Part shown: one piece after another, positions 60,893 through 64,000 of the stretch
How the letters are laid out: every line of letters starts with the position of its first letter
Position numbering within the stretch: the first letter of the stretch is position 1
Assembly (NCBI GenBank): GCA_035506135.1
Contig: DATJPY010000031.1
Coordinates: forward strand, 135,263 to 199,262
Direction of reading: 5' to 3'
From: DATJPY01 sp035506135
GTDB taxonomy: Bacteria; Myxococcota_A; UBA9160; PR03
DNA: 64,000 bases
Notes under the pieces: generated by a model
What the model was told of the DNA's origin: nothing
Databases searched by the model: none
Seen by the model: only the letters and a program-made list of their open reading frames with translations
Position numbers and translations under genes: made by a program

Positions 60893-61771
60893 GTGACGCG
60901 CACGGCTCTCAGATCGCTTCGCACCTACGCGGACCTCACCAAGCCGCGCCTGCTTCCGCTCGTGCTGTTCACCGGCCTGCCGGTGTTCGGGATGGCGGCG
61001 GGGGGCTGGCCGCCGCTCGGCTTCGCGGCCCTCACGCTGCTCGGCATCGCGCTCGCCGCCGCCTCCGCCAACACGCTGAACGCGTGGATCGAGCGCGACA
61101 TCGATGCGCGCATGGAGCGCACCCGGGAGCGGCCGCTGCCGTCCGGCCGGATCGCACCGCCCGCGGCGCTTCGCTTCGGGCTCGCACTCGGCGCCGCGTC
61201 GACGGCGGTGCTCGGGCTCGTCGCGGGCCGCGCGGCCGCCGGCCTCGGCGTCGCGAGCATCCTCTTCTACGTCTTCGTCTACACGATCTGGCTCAAGCCG
61301 CGCTCGGCCTGGAACGCGGTGATCGGCGGCGCCGCGGGCGCGGCGGCTCCGCTGATCGCCGACGCTGCGGTGAACGGGCGCGTCGGCGCGCCGGGTCTCC
61401 TGCTGTTCTCGATCGTCTTCTTCTGGCAGCCGCCCCACGTCTGGGCGATCGCGCTCTACCGCAAGCGCGACTACGAGGCCGCCGGCATTCCCATGCTGCC
61501 CAGCGTGATCGGCGACGAGGCGACGCGCTGGCGCATGCTCTGGTACACGCTGGGCCTGATCCCGGTGACGCTGGCGCCGGTCGCGCTCGGCCTGCTCGGC
61601 AACGTCTACCTGGCGGTCGCGCTCGGCATGAACGCGTGGTTCGCCGCCTCGGCGCTGCGCCTGCTGCGACGGCGGACGCCGGAGGCGGCGCGCCAGATGT
61701 TCCGCGTCTCGCTCGCCTACCTGTTCTCGCTCTTCCTCGCGATGAACGTGGATCTCCTCGCGCGCCTCTGA
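60893..61771 (+). CDS. cyoE: heme O synthase (protoheme IX farnesyltransferase)
   Basis: 292 residues, UbiA-type prenyltransferase with about eight membrane helices. Motif 1 ANTLNAWIERDIDARMERT (about 59-77) and motif 2 ALYRKRDYEAAGIPMLPSVIGDEAT contain the Asp residues for Mg-farnesyl diphosphate; FFWQPPHVWAIAL is typical of CyoE/CtaB. It farnesylates heme B to heme O for terminal oxidases. GTG start at 60893. Followed by an MFS transporter, DUF420 protein and cytochrome c, so respiratory-chain assembly. Confidence 0.93.
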   Translation: MTRTALRSLRTYADLTKPRLLPLVLFTGLPVFGMAAGGWPPLGFAALTLLGIALAAASANTLNAWIERDIDARMERTRERPLPSGRIAPPAALRFGLALGAASTAVLGLVAGRAAAGLGVASILFYVFVYTIWLKPRSAWNAVIGGAAGAAAPLIADAAVNGRVGAPGLLLFSIVFFWQPPHVWAIALYRKRDYEAAGIPMLPSVIGDEATRWRMLWYTLGLIPVTLAPVALGLLGNVYLAVALGMNAWFAASALRLLRRRTPEAARQMFRVSLAYLFSLFLAMNVDLLARL

Positions 61772-62976
61772 GCAACGCCATTCCCCCCGACTCCCCCACG
61801 CGGCCCAGCCTCTCCGTCCTGTTCGGGGTGGTGATCGTCGACCTGATCGGCTTCGGGATCGTGGTGCCGGTGCTGCCCTTCCTCGCCAAGCAGCTCGGCG
61901 CGGGCGCCCTCGCGCTCGGCCTGCTGGTGTCGGCCTACTCGGCGGCGCAGTTCGCGCTCGCGCCCGTCTGGGGCCGGCTCTCCGATCGCATCGGCCGCCG
62001 CCGCGTCCTGATGATGACGATCGCCGGCACGGCGCTCTCGCTGTTCGCGCTCGGCCTCTCGCGCTCGCTCGGCGCGATGTTCGCGGCGCGTCTGCTCGGC
62101 GGCGCGTTCGCCGGCAACATCGGGGTGGCCGCCGCCTACATCGCCGACGTCACGCCCGACGCCGAGCGCACGCGCTGGATGGGCCTGCTCGGCGCCTCGT
62201 TCGGCGTGGGATTCGTCCTCGGCCCGGCGATCGGTGGCGCGCTCGCTCCGCTCGGATACTCGGTCCCGATGCTCGCAGCGGCCGGGCTCGCCGGGGCCAA
62301 CTGGCTGCAGGCCGCGTTCGCGCTGCGCGAGCCGCCGCAGCACGCGGCCGCGGAGGCCGCGCCTCCGTCCTCGCGCTTCGCCGCGCTCCGCGATCCGCTG
62401 GTGCGCCGCCTGTGCGCGGCGTGGCTCGCCTTCTCGCTCGCCGTGACGCAGCTCGAGACGATCTTCGCCTACTTCATGATGGACCGCTTCGGCTACGACG
62501 CGCATCAGGTGGCATTCATCCTGGTGGGGATGGCCGTCGTGATGGGCGGGATCCAGGGCGGTGCCATGCGCCCGCTGGCGTCCCGCTTCGGCGAGCGCAC
62601 GCTGGTCGTCGCCGGCTGCCTCGCGCTCGCCGGCTCCTTCCTCGTCGTGCCCGCGGTCCACACGATCGCCGGGCTGCTCGCGGTGCTCACCGTGTGCGCG
62701 GTGAGCCGGGCCGTGGTCCAGCCGCCGCTCATGGGCATGGCCTCGGTGGCGGCGACGGTCGAAAGCCGCGGCGCAGTGATGGGTACCTTCCAGGCGAGCG
62801 GATCGCTGGCGCGCGCGATCGGACCCCTGCTCGCCGGCGCGCTCTACGCACTCCGGCTCCCGCTTCCGTTCGTGCTGGGGAGCGCGCTGCTGCTCGCCGT
62901 CGCTCTTGTCGGCCGCGCGCTGCCCGCGCGCGACGCCGGCGCGAGCTCGCTCGGTGAGGCGGGCGCCGCGGGATGA
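61768..62976 (+). CDS. MFS transporter
   Basis: About 402 residues, 12 membrane helices. TetA-like motifs: IVDLIGFGIVVPVLPF (helix 1) and the motif-A loop GRLSDRIGRRRVL. Possibly drug or metabolite efflux. The start is unsettled: no ATG, GTG or TTG lies in frame between the end of cyoE and GTG 61828. A CTG at 61768 overlaps the cyoE stop as CTGA and gives a natural N-terminus; starting at 61828 would trim 20 residues. ATGA overlap with the DUF420 gene. Confidence 0.87.
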   Translation: MSNAIPPDSPTRPSLSVLFGVVIVDLIGFGIVVPVLPFLAKQLGAGALALGLLVSAYSAAQFALAPVWGRLSDRIGRRRVLMMTIAGTALSLFALGLSRSLGAMFAARLLGGAFAGNIGVAAAYIADVTPDAERTRWMGLLGASFGVGFVLGPAIGGALAPLGYSVPMLAAAGLAGANWLQAAFALREPPQHAAAEAAPPSSRFAALRDPLVRRLCAAWLAFSLAVTQLETIFAYFMMDRFGYDAHQVAFILVGMAVVMGGIQGGAMRPLASRFGERTLVVAGCLALAGSFLVVPAVHTIAGLLAVLTVCAVSRAVVQPPLMGMASVAATVESRGAVMGTFQASGSLARAIGPLLAGALYALRLPLPFVLGSALLLAVALVGRALPARDAGASSLGEAGAAG

Positions 62977-63413
62977 GCGCCGATCTCTCCTGGCTGCCGG
63001 CGGTGAACGCGACGTTGAACGCGACCGCGGCGGTGCTGTTGGTCGTGGGCCGTCGGCGCGCGCGGCGCCGGGAGATCGACGCGCACCGCCGCACGATGAT
63101 CGCGGCCTTCGTCGTCTCGAGCCTCTTCCTCGCGCTCTACGTCGTGCACAAGGTGGCGCGGGGCTTCGTCAACACGACCTTCCCGGTCTCCGGCGTTGCC
63201 CACGCCGCCTACCTGGCGCTGCTCTTCTCGCACGTGGTGCTCGCGATCTGCGTCCCGCCGCTCGCGATCACCCTGATCGCCCTCGGGCTGCGCGGGCGCT
63301 TCGCGTCGCACCGGCGCCTGGCGCGCTGGGCGTGGCCGATCTGGATGTACGTCTCGGTGACGGGCGTCGTGATCTACGTGCTCCTCTACCAGGTCGGGCC
63401 GGCGCTCCGCTGA
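62973..63413 (+). CDS. DUF420 membrane protein
   Basis: 146 residues, four membrane helices. DUF420 pattern: WLPAVNATLNATAAVLLVVG, HRRTMIAAFVVSSLFLALYVVHK, AYLALLFSHVVLAI, and a Trp-rich end. The family (YozB/CtaM) is tied to heme-copper oxidase maturation in firmicutes; conserved His residues could bind heme or metal. It follows cyoE and the MFS gene, fitting cytochrome oxidase assembly. Starts within the MFS stop. Confidence 0.9.
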   Translation: MSADLSWLPAVNATLNATAAVLLVVGRRRARRREIDAHRRTMIAAFVVSSLFLALYVVHKVARGFVNTTFPVSGVAHAAYLALLFSHVVLAICVPPLAITLIALGLRGRFASHRRLARWAWPIWMYVSVTGVVIYVLLYQVGPALR

Positions 63414-63538
63414 GTGCCGCTGCGCCGCGAATACCGAAGCGATTCCAAAGGGATGAGGCATCGGTGCACGACCTTGTGGATTGCCCGCGAGGTTGCTAAC
63501 TCCACGCCGCATCGTCCCCTCCGGTCGGGGGGCATCAT

Positions 63539-63581
63539 CGAGACATCGGCAGCCTCGAGACATCGGCAGCCTCGAGACATC
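63539..63581. repeat. 17-base tandem repeat, 2.5 copies
   Basis: The unit CGAGACATCGGCAGCCT occurs at 63539-63555 and 63556-63572, with the first nine bases again at 63573-63581. It ends 27 bases before the cytochrome c ATG at 63609 and contains no gene. Such repeats can be operator arrays or replication slippage products. Confidence 0.8.
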
Positions 63582-63608
63582 AAGATGGGTGATGGGTGGA
63601 TGGGCGGC

Positions 63609-64000
63609 ATGACAGTGAACCGGAGCCTCGTGACCCTCGCGGCGGTCGTCGCCCTTCTCGGCGGCGGTGCGCGCGCCGACGAGGCGGTCCGGGGCGCCGA
63701 GCTCTTCGAGCTGTGCGCGCAGTGCCACGGCCCGGCCGGCGGCGGCAACCAGGGCGCCCTGGCTCCCGCCATCGCCGGCCTCCCCGACTGGTACGTCCTC
63801 ACCCAGCTCAAGGACTTCAAGACCGGCCTGCGCGGCCTCCAGCCGGACGACACCGGCGGCCTGCGCATGTATCCGATGTCGCAGTATCTGAAGACCGACG
63901 AGGATCTGCACGCGGCGGCGCACTTCGTCTCGTCGCTGCCACCGGTCCTCTCCGAGCCGACCGTCGTCGGCGGCGACGCCGAGCGGGGCGCGAAGCTCTA
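63609..64000 (+). CDS. cytochrome c, cut by the window end
   Basis: Partial: 130 complete codons plus two bases before the window stops. Signal peptide (LVTLAAVVALLGGGARA, cut before DE), then a class I cytochrome c domain with heme motif C38-A-Q-C41-H and a later MYPMSQYL with the axial Met candidate. A second domain appears to begin at GGDAERGAKL, so a diheme (c4-like) protein is likely. ATG 63609 follows in-frame ATGs at 63585 and 63600, so the start could be up to eight codons earlier. Periplasmic electron carrier, next to heme and oxidase-maturation genes. Confidence 0.85.
   Translation, partial: MTVNRSLVTLAAVVALLGGGARADEAVRGAELFELCAQCHGPAGGGNQGALAPAIAGLPDWYVLTQLKDFKTGLRGLQPDDTGGLRMYPMSQYLKTDEDLHAAAHFVSSLPPVLSEPTVVGGDAERGAKL

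Overview
The window is a 64 kb piece of a very GC-rich (about 70-75 % by eye), gene-dense Gram-negative chromosome. Coding is almost gap-free, GTG and TTG starts are common, and neighbouring genes often overlap by 4 bases (ATGA, GTGA, TTGA). The gene set (heptose adenylyltransferase, AsmA-like protein, NtrBC, PtsP, AlgH, lipoproteins, a PEP-CTERM protein, DUF1329, several acyl-CoA enzymes) fits an environmental bacterium of the former Deltaproteobacteria (Myxococcota/Binatota-like). That placement is an inference without a marker gene. I see no rRNA, tRNA, CRISPR array, insertion sequence or prophage.

Layout. 0-6 kb: a HAD hydrolase, a two-domain cold-shock protein with a good sigma-70 promoter, and a minus-strand group of NadE, an LsrF-like thiolase/aldolase and a fused class II aldolase-dehydrogenase. 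6-15 kb: lipid and oxidoreductase genes (alpha/beta hydrolase, MaoC hydratase, membrane-anchored Fe-S aldo-keto reductase, enoyl-reductase-like protein, DUF1329 protein, DHH phosphoesterase, acyl-CoA synthetase). 15-28 kb: ApaH, a 538-base gap without a gene, a HEAT-repeat protein, an rRNA/tRNA uracil methyltransferase, a TOPRIM-like protein, an alcohol dehydrogenase, an acetyltransferase, two HupE/UreJ-like membrane proteins, a carboxyltransferase, a PEP-CTERM beta-helix protein, a HAD protein, a YIP1-like protein and an Nfu protein. 28-36 kb: a penicillin-binding-protein-like enzyme behind a structured leader, a 36-residue basic protein with its own promoter, a REC-PilZ-PilZ protein, a CPBP protease, AlgH, a metallo-hydrolase, an SDR and a NupC transporter. 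35-39 kb: a minus-strand operon ntrB-ntrC-thiE-nupC whose start is preceded by an NtrC-type palindrome.

39-56 kb: a MobA-like protein, an Asp/Asn hydroxylase-like protein, an SDR that runs into a PDZ protein gene, and MprF. MprF (aminoacyl-phosphatidylglycerol synthase/flippase) converges on a nine-gene minus-strand operon of about 11.5 kb: AsmA-like, heptose adenylyltransferase, MoxR ATPase, DUF58, lipoprotein, two VWA (Bat) proteins, BatD, and an AcvB/VirJ-type lipoprotein. AcvB-type proteins hydrolyse the lipids that MprF makes, so this block looks like an envelope-maintenance locus. 56-64 kb: an XRE regulator, PtsP, a DUF374 acyltransferase, a DMT transporter, and a respiratory group (heme O synthase, MFS transporter, DUF420 protein and a cytochrome c cut by the window end).

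The strongest leads are the nine-gene Bat/AcvB operon facing mprF, the NtrC-like operator at 39003-39019, the ribosome-site-occluding inverted repeat at 28101-28163, the promoter-equipped 36-residue basic protein at 29720-29830, and the LsrF-like enzyme without any AI-2 uptake system.
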